A stretch of 64,000 nt of DNA, taken from contig NZ_JAFDSS010000001.1 of the NCBI RefSeq assembly GCF_017831975.1, forward strand, positions 1,736,001-1,800,000, written 5' to 3'. The stretch is from Microbacterium terrae (GTDB taxonomy: Bacteria; Actinomycetota; Actinomycetes; Actinomycetales; Microbacteriaceae). Position numbers and translations under genes: made by a program. Position 1 is the stretch's first letter. Each line of letters starts with the position of its first letter. Of the stretch, positions 42,947-51,826 are shown piece by piece. The notes beneath the pieces are model-generated. The model saw only the letters and a list, made by a program, of their open reading frames with translations. It was not told where the DNA came from and ran no database searches.

Positions 42947-44392
42947 TCAGATCTTGATCGTGCTGGTGTCGGAGTGAACGCCCGCCGCGAGGTCCTCCTG
43001 AATGGCCGGCAGGTGCTTCTCGACTTTGTACAGGTAGCTGAGGGCGAACATGGCGACCGTCACGATCAACGGCATCAGCGAGTACAGGCTGACGATCGCT
43101 CCGTTGGCTTCGGCGGACTGGGCATCGAGCAGTCCGTTGTAGCCGACCACACCCATGGTGATTCCCACGATCGCCGACGCGAGGCCCTGGCCGACCTTGC
43201 TGGCGAAGCCCTGGATCGAGTTGGTGACGGCGTCCACCCGCTTGCCGGACTTCCACTCTCCGTAGGTCATCGCCTGAATCATGAAGAAGCCGACGAGCAT
43301 CGTCACGACCGTGGTGAAGGAACCGAGCAGCTGGCCGATCACGACCATCGGGAGGGATGTCGGCGCAACGAGCACCATGAGGTAGCCGATCGCGGCGAGG
43401 CCGAGTCCGATGCGAACGAAGTTCATCGCGCCGATCGTGCGCACAGCGAGCGGGAACAGCAGATACACCAGCGGGATGATGATGCCGCCGAGCGACACCA
43501 GCGACAACAGGCCGAGGTCGCCGAGGATGTACTTGAAGAAGTATGCCCCGACGATCGCGTTCGCTCCGATGACGATGTTGGCGAGAAGCACGATCGCCGA
43601 GAAGATGAAGACGAACCTGTTCTCGAACACGGCCTTCACCGTGCCCTTGAAGCCGAGACGTTCCTCGGTCATGTGGTCGGTCTCGTCTTCCGGGAGCTCC
43701 TTGATGGTGAAGAAACGGATGAGGCCGACGATCATGAGCGGGATGCCGTAGACCGCGGCGATCAGGGTCCAGCCTCCGGGCTGGGTGCCCCACGATGCCA
43801 TCAGCTGCGGAAGCATGATGCTCGCGATCGCGGCGACGAGGATGATGAAGACTCCCTGGCGGGACAGCACCTTGGCGTACTGCACCTCGCCACGGATCGA
43901 GCGCTTGAGGTACACCGCCTCGGACGCGTTGAGGAACGTTGCGCACACGGAGTTGATGAGCGCGTAGAGCACGAACAGGTATGTCGCCTGCCAGAACGCG
44001 TCCATGTCGGGCGTCGAGAAGATGGCGATCGTCAGCAGCCACAGTGGGATGAGGAAGAGCTCGTACGGGCGTGCCTTGCCCCAGCGGGTGTTGGTTCGGT
44101 CGATGACGAAGCCTGCGACGAGGTCGGTGATCCCGTCGAAGATCTTCGCCGCGAGGAACAGTCCCCCCACCAGCGCCGGCGCAAGCCCGACGAAGTCGGT
44201 GGCGTAGAACGTGAGCTGCAGCATCACGACCACGTTCACGGCGAGCGCGAAACCTCGGGTCGAGAACCGCAGCGAGAAGAACGGCGGAAGCTTACGGCTG
44301 GTCGGCAGCGCCGTCTGCGGGTCAGCGCCGACAGCGACGTTGACGTCGCCCGGCTGGGCGGTGCCGGCGGTGCCGGTTCGGGTGTCGGACAT
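42947..44392 (-). CDS. GPH-family sugar/glycoside:cation symporter (MFS)
   Basis: A 481-residue polytopic protein with about 12 membrane helices. The opening helix pair and the loop AKIFDGITDLVAGFVIDRTNTRWGKARPYELFLIP is the signature of glycoside–pentoside–hexuronide symporters (MelB/XylP type). It probably brings in the intact glycoside for the downstream hydrolases. It is divergent from the LacI gene with two operators between. GGAGAG precedes the ATG. Confidence 0.92.
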   Translation of the reverse strand: MSDTRTGTAGTAQPGDVNVAVGADPQTALPTSRKLPPFFSLRFSTRGFALAVNVVVMLQLTFYATDFVGLAPALVGGLFLAAKIFDGITDLVAGFVIDRTNTRWGKARPYELFLIPLWLLTIAIFSTPDMDAFWQATYLFVLYALINSVCATFLNASEAVYLKRSIRGEVQYAKVLSRQGVFIILVAAIASIMLPQLMASWGTQPGGWTLIAAVYGIPLMIVGLIRFFTIKELPEDETDHMTEERLGFKGTVKAVFENRFVFIFSAIVLLANIVIGANAIVGAYFFKYILGDLGLLSLVSLGGIIIPLVYLLFPLAVRTIGAMNFVRIGLGLAAIGYLMVLVAPTSLPMVVIGQLLGSFTTVVTMLVGFFMIQAMTYGEWKSGKRVDAVTNSIQGFASKVGQGLASAIVGITMGVVGYNGLLDAQSAEANGAIVSLYSLMPLIVTVAMFALSYLYKVEKHLPAIQEDLAAGVHSDTSTIKI

Positions 44393-44431
44393 GTGCACTC
44401 TCCGTTGAGGGGTGGATGTTGCGTGATCGCG

Positions 44432-44445
44432 TTATCACGTGACAA
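44432..44445. promoter_or_regulatory. Palindromic operator 1 (LacI/GPH intergenic)
   Basis: TTATCACGTGACAA is palindromic around CACGTG and nearly identical to the second site 35 bp away. It is the likely binding site of the adjacent LacI-family protein. Confidence 0.7.
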
Positions 44446-44466
44446 TGCTCAGTAGACCACGTAGAG

Positions 44467-44480
44467 TTATCACGTGTCAA
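44467..44480. promoter_or_regulatory. Palindromic operator 2 (LacI/GPH intergenic)
   Basis: TTATCACGTGTCAA differs from site 1 at one base. Both are preceded by G in the same orientation; this site lies closer to the regulator gene and could give autoregulation. Confidence 0.7.
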
Positions 44481-44526
44481 CCCTCGCGGACGCGAGTAGG
44501 ATTTCTTCGATGGAGAGGAGCACCTG

Positions 44527-45483
44527 GTGAATGCGACCAGCTCCGACGTGGCCAAGCACGCCGGCGTCTCGCGCGCCACGGTGAGCCAGGTCCTCAACGG
44601 GTACGCCGAGCGCTTCGCTCCGGAGACGGCGGCGAAGGTCTTCGCGTCCGCCGCCGAGCTGGGATACGAGCCGTCGGCTGCCGGGCGCGCACTCCGTCGC
44701 GGATCGAGCGACTTCGTCGTGGCGCTCCTCCCCCACACGACCTTCGGTGGCAACCTGCAGGACCTGTTCGAGCAGATGACGGTCACCCTCGCCGACCACG
44801 GCTACACCCTCGTGCTGCGGATGGCGGGATCGGCGGCCTCCACGCTCGACAAGATGATCGCCGGGATGAAGCCCGCCGCGGTGTTCTCGCTGACCCCGTT
44901 CACCGATGACGAACGAGCCGTCCTCGACCGTCGCAACGTGCTCGCGATCGATCCCCCGAGCGTCTCCCAGGTGGACTACAACCGTGCCATCGGCCGCATG
45001 CAGGGAGCTGCGCTCGTCGAAGGCGGTCACACGAGACTCGCCTATGCACACCTGCGTGACGAGCGGCACGATCCGTTCGGATTCGCCCGCGAGGAGGGAC
45101 TGCGCGAGGTTGCCCGCGAGCACGGACTTCCCGACGTTCAGGTCGTGGATGTGAGCATCGATCTGGATCGTGCAAGCGCCTCATTGGGCGAGCTGGCCGT
45201 GCCGGGTGTGGCGATCGCCTGCTACAACGACGATGTCGCCATGGCCCTGCTGGCCGCCGCCCGCGTGCGGGGCCTCGAGGTTCCTCGGGACCTCGCACTC
45301 ATCGGCATGGATCGCACCGACCTCTCGCGAATTGCGGTGCCTCGTCTGACCACCATCGAGTACGACATGGTGGCTGCAGCCGGTGCCGGCACCGCGAGCC
45401 TTCTGCAGGCATTGGGCGCGGGCGCGCCTCGCCCGACGGCGGCGCCGGCGGTGCTGTCTCTGATCGCCGGCGAGACCATCTGA
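44527..45483 (+). CDS. LacI-family transcriptional regulator
   Basis: A 318-residue repressor-type protein: helix-turn-helix and hinge at 6–60 (SDVAKHAGVSRATVSQVLNG), then a periplasmic-binding-like sensor domain. It is divergent from the GPH symporter and is the probable local regulator of the whole hydrolase block, relieved by a glycoside or released sugar. The GTG start follows GGAGAGGAG. No other regulator is present in the block. Confidence 0.93.
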   Translation: MNATSSDVAKHAGVSRATVSQVLNGYAERFAPETAAKVFASAAELGYEPSAAGRALRRGSSDFVVALLPHTTFGGNLQDLFEQMTVTLADHGYTLVLRMAGSAASTLDKMIAGMKPAAVFSLTPFTDDERAVLDRRNVLAIDPPSVSQVDYNRAIGRMQGAALVEGGHTRLAYAHLRDERHDPFGFAREEGLREVAREHGLPDVQVVDVSIDLDRASASLGELAVPGVAIACYNDDVAMALLAAARVRGLEVPRDLALIGMDRTDLSRIAVPRLTTIEYDMVAAAGAGTASLLQALGAGAPRPTAAPAVLSLIAGETI

Positions 45484-45650
45484 CCGTCCCACCGGTTGCG
45501 GGTCGCACTCCGGTCGCTCGCACCGTGGACCGAGACCGCGACGTACTGCATCCGGACTTCGCAGGTCGATCAGTTCATAGTCGTCCGATCCGGCAAGCGG
45601 GCGGCGCCCGCCGAGGGTACGTGACGGGCCGACAGCAGGTGTCGCCGGCG

Positions 45651-46694
45651 TCAGGCGCTCACGAGAGCCTTCAGGGTCGAGCGCGCGTCCATCTCCGCGT
45701 AGGCGGTGGGCACGTCGTCGAGCGTGTAGGTGCGGTCGAACACCTTGCCGGGTTCGATCGTGCCATCGAGCACGAGCGGGATGGTCTGCTCGATGTATGC
45801 GCGCACGGGCGCCGGGCCACCCGTGAGTGTGAGGTTGCGGCCGAACAGAGACCCGAACCCGACACCGGCCTTCTCGTACTGCGGCACACCGACCCGCGAG
45901 ATGACGCCGCCGGTGCGGGCGACGCGATAGGACTGCTCGTAGGCGGGCATGAGGCCCACGGCCTCGAGCACGATGTGCGAGCCGAACCCGCCCGTGAGGT
46001 CGAGGACCTTCTGGATGCCCTCCTCGCCACGCTCGGCGACGACATCGGTCGCGCCCCACTCGACACCCAGGTCGGTGCGGTCCGTGTGACGGCCCATGAG
46101 GATGATCTGCTCCGCACCCAGCTGCTTGGCGGCGAGCACGGCGGACAGACCGACGGCGCCGTCGCCGACGACGGTGACGGTCTGACCGGGCCGGATGCGG
46201 GCCATGTGCGCTGCGTGGTAGCCCGTCAGGTACACGTCGGACAACGTGAGCAGAGACGGGAGGACCGCCTCATCCTTCTCGGTGACCCCGGGCACCTCCA
46301 CGAGGCTGCCGTCTGCCAGCGGGATCCGTGCGAGCTCGGCCTGAAGACCCGCTGTCTGAGGGGTGGCGTAGAAGCCGCCGTGCGGGCAGGCGGTCTGGAA
46401 CCCGTCCTGGCAGATCGCGCACGTGTTGTCTGCCCACGCGAACGGCGCGATGACGAGGTCGCCCTTCTTCACGGTGGTGACGGCCGAGCCGGTCTCTTCG
46501 ACGACGCCGAGCAGCTCGTGCCCCATGCTCTGGCCATGCTCACGGGTGGGCATCGAGTGGTAGGGGTGCAGGTCGGAACCGCACACGCAGGTGCGGACTG
46601 TGCGCACGATGGCGTCGGTCGGCTGCTGGATGACGGGATCTGCGACGGTCTCGACGCGGACGTCTCCCGCGCCGTACATGATGGTGGCCTTCAT
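45651..46694 (-). CDS. Zinc-dependent alcohol dehydrogenase family protein
   Basis: A 347-residue MDR enzyme. The catalytic zinc site shows CVCGSDLHPYHS and GHELLGVVEE; the NAD(P) site is VVGDGAVGLSAV. The structural-zinc lobe is incomplete: CAICQDGFQTAC has the third Cys replaced, as in one subgroup of these dehydrogenases. The substrate is unknown. It is downstream of, and convergent with, the LacI gene and is probably not part of that locus. GGAGAGAG precedes the ATG. Confidence 0.9.
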   Translation of the reverse strand: MKATIMYGAGDVRVETVADPVIQQPTDAIVRTVRTCVCGSDLHPYHSMPTREHGQSMGHELLGVVEETGSAVTTVKKGDLVIAPFAWADNTCAICQDGFQTACPHGGFYATPQTAGLQAELARIPLADGSLVEVPGVTEKDEAVLPSLLTLSDVYLTGYHAAHMARIRPGQTVTVVGDGAVGLSAVLAAKQLGAEQIILMGRHTDRTDLGVEWGATDVVAERGEEGIQKVLDLTGGFGSHIVLEAVGLMPAYEQSYRVARTGGVISRVGVPQYEKAGVGFGSLFGRNLTLTGGPAPVRAYIEQTIPLVLDGTIEPGKVFDRTYTLDDVPTAYAEMDARSTLKALVSA

Positions 46695-46743
46695 AGGGTC
46701 TCTCTCCAGTTCGGTATGTGATCGCTCATGATTTCGGGCAGAT

Positions 46744-47664
46744 CTATCGGCCTCCCGCAGGTCTCCGCCCCGCCGGCGATCCGCTGCCGCTCGTGTCCAC
46801 AGCTTCGGAGGGGTGCTCGGCCGCCCACGACGCCAGCAGACATAGACGCTCCGCAGACGGCGACCCGGGTTCCGCCGTGTAGATCAGCAGCACGTTGCCC
46901 GGCTCCGCCGTCAGCGCGAGCTCCTCGTATGTCAGCGTGAGTTCGCCGACGACAGGATGCTGGAAACGCTTGGTGCCGGCGCCGTGCGTGCGCACGTCGT
47001 GCGCCGCCCAGAGCCGCCGGAACGTCTCACTCCGGGTGGACAGCTCCCCCACCAGCTCCTGCAGCGCGCGGTCGTGCGGGTCGCGGCCGGCCTCGGCGCG
47101 CATGACCCCGACGCACATCCCCGCGAGGAGCTCCCAGTCGGGATAGAAGTCGCGCGCCGCGGGGTCGAGGAACTGGAACCTCGCCAGGTTCGGCGCCCGC
47201 CCGCCGTCGCCGATCACGGGTGAGTAGAACGCCCGACCGAGCTCGTTCACCGCGAGAAGATTCTGGCGGGGGTCGCGCACGAATGCGACAGCGTCCGTGA
47301 TCGCCTCCAGCGCCCAGGACAGGCTCGGCCGGGGCGCCCACGCCCGCGGGGCGCGTCGCCGTGAGCGACCGCTGGTCGGGATTCCGTCCGCCGCCCGGGC
47401 GAGGTCGAGCAGGTGGGCGCGCTCGGTGTCATCGAGCTGCAAGGCGTCGGACACCGCATCCAGCACCGCCGCGGACGCACCCGCGATCGCGCCGCGCTCC
47501 AGCTTGGCGTAGTACTCGACGCTCACCCCAGCGAGAGCGGCGACCTCGCTTCGGCGCAGTCCGTCGACACGCCGGTTCGACCCCGCCGTCAGCCCGGCAT
47601 CCTCGGGGGTGACGCGAGCACGACGTGTCATGAGGAACTCGCGCACCTCATCCTTGTTGTCCAT
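46744..47664 (-). CDS. XRE-family regulator with MmyB-like ligand domain
   Basis: A 306-residue protein. The helix-turn-helix (about 36–65, GLRRSEVAALAGVSVEYYAKLERG) and the C-terminal PAS-like MmyB domain (LSWALEAITDAVAFVRDPRQNLLAVN … FLDPAARDFYPDWE) are typical of actinobacterial regulators next to oxidoreductases and transporters. It is divergent from a Bcr/CflA-like transporter, its likely target. TAGCCT lies 7 nt before the ATG. Confidence 0.9.
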   Translation of the reverse strand: MDNKDEVREFLMTRRARVTPEDAGLTAGSNRRVDGLRRSEVAALAGVSVEYYAKLERGAIAGASAAVLDAVSDALQLDDTERAHLLDLARAADGIPTSGRSRRRAPRAWAPRPSLSWALEAITDAVAFVRDPRQNLLAVNELGRAFYSPVIGDGGRAPNLARFQFLDPAARDFYPDWELLAGMCVGVMRAEAGRDPHDRALQELVGELSTRSETFRRLWAAHDVRTHGAGTKRFQHPVVGELTLTYEELALTAEPGNVLLIYTAEPGSPSAERLCLLASWAAEHPSEAVDTSGSGSPAGRRPAGGR

Positions 47665-47671
47665 GCCACCG

Positions 47672-47677
47672 AGGCTA
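47672..47677 (-). promoter_or_regulatory. Candidate -10 box, leaderless XRE regulator gene
   Basis: TAGCCT on the minus strand stands 7 nt before the ATG at 47664. Confidence 0.45.
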
Positions 47678-47694
47678 GGTCGCACAGACGCGGT

Positions 47695-47776
47695 GAGGGA
47701 GTCCCTCCGAGTACACCCCACCACAGGGCACCCAGCTGGAACGCAGCGAGCCAGGGGTGCTGTACGGGTACACCCC
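47695..47776. promoter_or_regulatory. Repeated motifs in the XRE/MFS divergent intergenic region
   Basis: GAGGGAGTCCCTC (47695–47707) is a perfect 13-bp palindrome. GTACACCCC occurs at 47711 and 47768, and with GGGGTG at 47754 the second forms an inverted pair. These are candidate operators for the XRE regulator. Confidence 0.45.
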
Positions 47777-47822
47777 TCACCAGTGACTCCCCGCCGCCAG
47801 TCATTCCCGAGATGCTGTCGTC

Positions 47823-49070
47823 ATGACCGATTCCCGGCCCGCACTCGCCATACACCGACGCGCGCTGCCCACCCTGCTGCTCCTTCTCACGGTGTTCGGG
47901 CCGATCTCGATGGACCTGTATCTGCCCGCCCTGCCGGCGCTGACCCGTGAGCTCGGCGCGGCGACCTCCGTCGCACAGCTCACGGTGACCGCCTGCCTGT
48001 TCGGCCTCGCGGCCGGCCAGCTCATCGCCGGTCCCCTCTCGGACCGCTACGGCCGTCGCGGCATCCTTGTCGTCGGAATCATCGCGTACATCGCCACCTC
48101 CGCGCTGTGCGCGGTGAGCCCGAGCATCGAGCTGCTCATCGTGGCGCGCGTCGTGCAGGGCCTTGCGGGCGGCGTCGGCATCGTCATCGCGAACGCCGCC
48201 GGACGCGACGTCTATTCGGGGGGCGAACTGATCCGTTTCTACGGCCGTCTCACCGTGGTCGGCGGGTTCGCCGCGATCGTCGGGCCGCTGCTCGGCGGGC
48301 TCCTCAACACGACCGTCGACTGGCGCGGACTGTTCGTCTTCCTCGCTGCGGCGGGTGCCGGCATCCTGATCGCCACCCTGCTCCTGTTCACCGAGACGCT
48401 CCCCGCCTCGCGACGCACCATCGGAGGATTCGCGCACACGCTCCGCGACTTCCGCACCCTGCTCGCCGACCGCGTGTTCCTCGGCGCGGTCCTCAACCAG
48501 GGCTTCCTCTACGCGGCACTGTTCGCCTATCTCGCCGGCGCGACCTTCGTCCTGCAGGACATCTACGGGCTCACCCCGCAGTGGTACGCGGCCGCGTTCG
48601 GACTGAACTCCGCCGGATTCATGGTCTTCGGCTACCTCGCCGGCCGCACCGCCGAGAGTTGGAGCATCGCCGGCACCCTCACGACCGGCCTCGTGGTCGC
48701 CGGACTCGGCGCAGTGGGACTGCTGCTCTCCGGAATCACCCCCATGCCGCTGTGGGTGATCTTCCTCTCCTTGTTCGCCCTCGCCAGCGGAGTCGCGATC
48801 ACCTCACCACCCGCGACCACCCTCGCCCTCTCCGAATACCCCGACATCGCCGGTACCGCGTCTTCCCTCCTCGGCATGTTCCGCTTCGGATTCGGCGGCA
48901 TCGCCGCCCCGCTCGTCGGCATCGCCGGAGCCCTCAGCATCCTTCCCCTGGGCATCGTCACCACCGGCGCCGTCGCTCTCGGCGCGCTCAGCTTCACACG
49001 TGCACGCACCCCCGGTCGCGGTGCTGCTGCGCCGACGGCCGCGACAATCGGGCATGGAGTCCGTATATGA
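47823..49070 (+). CDS. Bcr/CflA-type multidrug efflux MFS transporter
   Basis: A 415-residue, 12-helix MFS protein. FGPISMDLYLPALPALTREL in helix 1 and GPLSDRYGRRGILVVG between helices 2 and 3 are hallmarks of the DHA1 Bcr/CflA drug exporters. It is divergent from an XRE-type regulator and overlaps the following lipoprotein gene by 4 bp. Confidence 0.92.
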   Translation: MTDSRPALAIHRRALPTLLLLLTVFGPISMDLYLPALPALTRELGAATSVAQLTVTACLFGLAAGQLIAGPLSDRYGRRGILVVGIIAYIATSALCAVSPSIELLIVARVVQGLAGGVGIVIANAAGRDVYSGGELIRFYGRLTVVGGFAAIVGPLLGGLLNTTVDWRGLFVFLAAAGAGILIATLLLFTETLPASRRTIGGFAHTLRDFRTLLADRVFLGAVLNQGFLYAALFAYLAGATFVLQDIYGLTPQWYAAAFGLNSAGFMVFGYLAGRTAESWSIAGTLTTGLVVAGLGAVGLLLSGITPMPLWVIFLSLFALASGVAITSPPATTLALSEYPDIAGTASSLLGMFRFGFGGIAAPLVGIAGALSILPLGIVTTGAVALGALSFTRARTPGRGAAAPTAATIGHGVRI

Positions 49071-49603
49071 GCACGCGGCTCACCCGCGGACTCGCCACCG
49101 TCGCAGCCGTGGCGGTGTGCGTCGCGCTCGCAGCCTGTTCCCCGCATGCCGGGGGCTCAGCATCCCCCTCATCCGCCTCCGCGTCTTCCGCGCCAGTCGC
49201 GCCGGACGCGACCACACCGTCCAAGAACACAGGAGCGCCCATGGCATCGACGCCGATCCGCATCACCATCGACGGAACACCGCTGGAAGCGACGCTCAAC
49301 GACAGTCCCGCAGCCCGCGCGCTCGCCGGCCGACTCCCCCTCAGCCTCGAGTTCTCGGACTACGGCGGCCAAGAAGTCCTCGCTCCGCTTTCCCCCGCGC
49401 TTCCGATGGAGGGAATGCCCGCCGGCGAGAGTGCAGCCGCCGGGACGATCGGCTACTACGCCCCCGACGATGCCCTCGTGCTGTACTACACGGATGTCGG
49501 CCGGTTCGACGGCATCGTCCGCCTCGGCGAGATCCACGGCGATATCGCCATTCTCCGCGACTGGGACTCCGCTCGCGAGGTCAGCCTGGAGCTCGCGGGC
49601 TAG
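49067..49603 (+). CDS. Cyclophilin-like-fold lipoprotein
   Basis: A 178-residue exported lipoprotein: lipobox VALAAC (C24), a Ser/Ala/Pro linker, then a cyclophilin-like beta-barrel (IRITIDGTPLEATLNDSPAARAL … LEFSDYGGQEV … GTIGYYAPDDALVLYYTDVGRFDGIVRLGEI). The fold differs from true prolyl isomerases, and the role is unknown. The ATGA overlap couples it to the transporter gene. Confidence 0.88.
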   Translation: MSTRLTRGLATVAAVAVCVALAACSPHAGGSASPSSASASSAPVAPDATTPSKNTGAPMASTPIRITIDGTPLEATLNDSPAARALAGRLPLSLEFSDYGGQEVLAPLSPALPMEGMPAGESAAAGTIGYYAPDDALVLYYTDVGRFDGIVRLGEIHGDIAILRDWDSAREVSLELAG

Positions 49604-49743
49604 GTCTGCACCCCTGACGAATCGCGCCGACTCGGGGCCGATGGGCGCCGGTGACACCTCTGGTGCGGAGTCGCGGCGTCTGCCCGAACGGACTCACGGC
49701 GAACATCGACCGCGGGGAACCTCGGGTTGTTTCGATTCGAAGG

Positions 49744-49762
49744 CGCTGCCAGTGGCAGCGCG
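49744..49762. promoter_or_regulatory. Perfect 19-bp palindrome
   Basis: GCGCTGCCA-G-TGGCAGCGC lies in the 220-bp gap between the lipoprotein gene and the tRNA. It may be a hairpin or operator. Apart from it and the next hairpin the gap holds nothing I can identify. Confidence 0.4.
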
Positions 49763-49777
49763 CTCCACAGACGACGA

Positions 49778-49814
49778 ATCCCCGGTGAGATGGTTGATAT
49801 CTCACCGGGGATTT
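49778..49814 (-). terminator. Terminator of tRNA-Pro
   Basis: AATCCCCGGTGAGAT and ATCTCACCGGGGATT form a perfect 15-bp stem with a 7-nt loop, 9 nt downstream of the tRNA 3' end. It may also stop transcription from the plus strand. Confidence 0.8.
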
Positions 49815-49823
49815 CCTGAACCG

Positions 49824-49897
<74 letters not shown>

Positions 49898-49993
49898 GTT
49901 CGATGCCCGCAAGCGGACAACTCGACTATCCTACCCGCTCCCGAGACCGCTCGCGAACGCACCCGGCTCCTCGCGCGTGTCGGATGCGTGGCG

Positions 49994-49999
49994 TAGCGT
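49994..49999 (+). promoter_or_regulatory. Candidate -10 box, leaderless acetyltransferase gene
   Basis: TAGCGT is 6 nt before the ATG at 50006, with no Shine–Dalgarno. Confidence 0.45.
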
Positions 50000-50005
50000 C
50001 GGCCC

Positions 50006-50584
50006 ATGGCTGAGATCACTGTGGAACCCGCCACCGCCGACCGCTTCGACGACGTGCAGCACGCCCTGTCGGGCGGCGGCGACGGACGCGGATGCCAGTG
50101 TCAGTGGTGGACGATCACGAACGCCGAGTTCAACCGCTCCGATGTCGACGAGAGGCGAGGGATGCTCCGCACCCAGGTCGCCGACTCCCCCGCTCCGGGA
50201 CTCGTGGCCTACGTCGACGGCGAGGCTGCGGGGTGGGTGCGGGTCGGGCCGCGCACCCACCAGGTGCGACTCTCGCGAACGAGGAACTACGCCGCGAGCG
50301 ACGAGCCGTGGGACGACGCATCCGTCTGGGCGGTCTCGTGCTTCGCGGTTCGGCGCGAGCACCGCGGAGCAGGACTCAACGCCCGGCTGCTCGACGCCGC
50401 GGTGGCGTTCGCGCGCGAGCACGGCGCACGCGTCGTCGAGGCCTACCCGCTCGACCCTGGCGCGAGCGGCAAGAAGTCGACGAACGATCTCTACCACGGC
50501 GTGGTCTCGACCTTCCTGACGGCGGGGTTCCGCGAGGTCGCCCGGCCCCGCCCCGACGTCGCGATCGTGACGCTCGAACTCTGA
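50006..50584 (+). CDS. GNAT-family N-acetyltransferase
   Basis: A 192-residue GNAT enzyme. The acetyl-CoA-binding motif A is WAVSCFAVRREHRGAGLNARLLDAAVAFAREHG (about 108–140). The N-terminal part with CQCQWWT resembles a subgroup of unknown substrate. It transfers acetyl from acetyl-CoA to an amine, acceptor unknown. Confidence 0.88.
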   Translation: MAEITVEPATADRFDDVQHALSGGGDGRGCQCQWWTITNAEFNRSDVDERRGMLRTQVADSPAPGLVAYVDGEAAGWVRVGPRTHQVRLSRTRNYAASDEPWDDASVWAVSCFAVRREHRGAGLNARLLDAAVAFAREHGARVVEAYPLDPGASGKKSTNDLYHGVVSTFLTAGFREVARPRPDVAIVTLEL

Positions 50585-50648
50585 GCCGGCCGCGCGGGAA
50601 CGACGTGCGACGATGGAGCGTCAGCACCCGAGCTCGACGAGGAGTCCG

Positions 50649-51401
50649 ATGCCCCGCCCTGCCGTCACAACCGCCGTGGCGTTCGCCCCCTACGCCATCG
50701 TGTCTGCGGTCCACGTGACCGCGCAGTTCGTCGGCGCGGAGCAGGTCGGCACGCCCACGAAGGCGCTTCTCATGCCGGCGCTCGCCCTCGCGGTCGTCGC
50801 AGTGGTGTTCGTCGGCACGCGAGCGACGACGGATGCCGCACCTCAGCCTGCCGCGAAGGCCCCGGCAGCGCTCGCCTACCGCGGGCCCGTCATCGCGCTG
50901 CTCCTCACAGCGATCGCGCTGTCGTGGCTCGGCGACGAGGCCGGACTGTTCTTCCCCTTCGCGCCGACCCTGCCGCTCATGCTGCTCTTCTTCGGACTCG
51001 CCCACCTCTGCTACATCTGGCTGTTCTGGCGTCATCTCGCCGTGCGACGCGTTCCGCTGTGGGCACTCGCCTATGCGGTGTGGTGGGTGGCGATGCTCGG
51101 CGTCCTCGGCGCGCACATCGGCGGGCTGCTCATCGCGGTGGCCGTCTACGGCATCGTGCTCGGCGGCACCGCTGTCGCGGCATCCCGCTGCCACCCGGTC
51201 ATCGTGTGGGGCGGCGTCTTCTTCCTCGCCTCCGACACGATCCTCGCGTTCCGCCTGTTCGTGCCCGACGCGATGCCCGCCTGGACGAGCGGCGCCGTCA
51301 TGCTCACGTACTGCCTCGGTCAGGGGCTCCTCGCGGCGGGCGTGCTCGTCTCGGAGCGCACCCGCGTGGCGCGCCCTGCCTCGGAGGCGATGTCACGATG
51401 A
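50649..51401 (+). CDS. Lysoplasmalogenase-like (YhhN/TMEM86) membrane protein
   Basis: A 250-residue protein with about eight membrane helices and the YhhN signatures LSWLGDEAGLF and SDTILAFRLF, where the conserved Asp residues form the active site of vertebrate lysoplasmalogenase. In bacteria it probably hydrolyses vinyl-ether or related lysolipids. GAGGAG precedes the ATG. It overlaps the S4-domain gene by 4 bp. Confidence 0.85.
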   Translation: MPRPAVTTAVAFAPYAIVSAVHVTAQFVGAEQVGTPTKALLMPALALAVVAVVFVGTRATTDAAPQPAAKAPAALAYRGPVIALLLTAIALSWLGDEAGLFFPFAPTLPLMLLFFGLAHLCYIWLFWRHLAVRRVPLWALAYAVWWVAMLGVLGAHIGGLLIAVAVYGIVLGGTAVAASRCHPVIVWGGVFFLASDTILAFRLFVPDAMPAWTSGAVMLTYCLGQGLLAAGVLVSERTRVARPASEAMSR

Positions 51402-51769
51402 CGGGTCAGGTGCGCGTGGACTCGTGGCTCTGGGCGGTGCGTGTCTACAAGACCCGGTCGGCCGCGACCACTGCATGCCGGGCCGGGCATGTGCGCGTGA
51501 ACGGCGAGAAGGCGAAGGCCGCGCAGCCGGTGCGCCCGGGTGACGAACTGCGCGTGCGCATCAACGGGTTCGACCGCATCCTGGTCGTGAAGCAGCCCAT
51601 CGCCAAGCGCGTCGGGGCCGTGCCCGCCGCCGAAGCGGTCGACGATCGCACCCCGCCCCGCGATCCGCTCCCGGTGCTCGCCCAGCGCGACCGCGGGGCG
51701 GGCAGGCCCACCAAGCGGGAGCGCCGCGAGATCGACCGGTTCCGCGCCCGCGACGGCGACGACCGCTGA
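51398..51769 (+). CDS. S4-domain RNA-binding protein (Hsp15/HslR-like)
   Basis: A 123-residue protein with an N-terminal S4 domain (VRVDSWLWAVRVYKTRSAAT … RAGHVRVNGEKAKAAQPVRPGDELRV) and a basic C-terminal tail. Escherichia coli Hsp15 binds stalled 50S subunits carrying peptidyl-tRNA; the same role is likely but not shown. The ATG overlaps the preceding stop (ATGA). Confidence 0.9.
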   Translation: MTGQVRVDSWLWAVRVYKTRSAATTACRAGHVRVNGEKAKAAQPVRPGDELRVRINGFDRILVVKQPIAKRVGAVPAAEAVDDRTPPRDPLPVLAQRDRGAGRPTKRERREIDRFRARDGDDR

Positions 51770-51826
51770 GTCGTGCGGGCGTCGACGGCGTCGAGGGGCC
51801 CGCCCGTCGGAATCGGCCGGCCCGCG

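Noticed and set aside
45484..45650. A minus-strand frame past the LacI gene end
   Set aside because: It has no start or family resemblance and continues as a shadow of the LacI gene; I see nothing definite in this 167-bp gap.
48107..49066. An upstream extension of the lipoprotein reading frame
   Set aside because: It lies out of frame inside the transporter gene and is Arg/His-rich; the lipobox and ATGA overlap fix the start at 49067.
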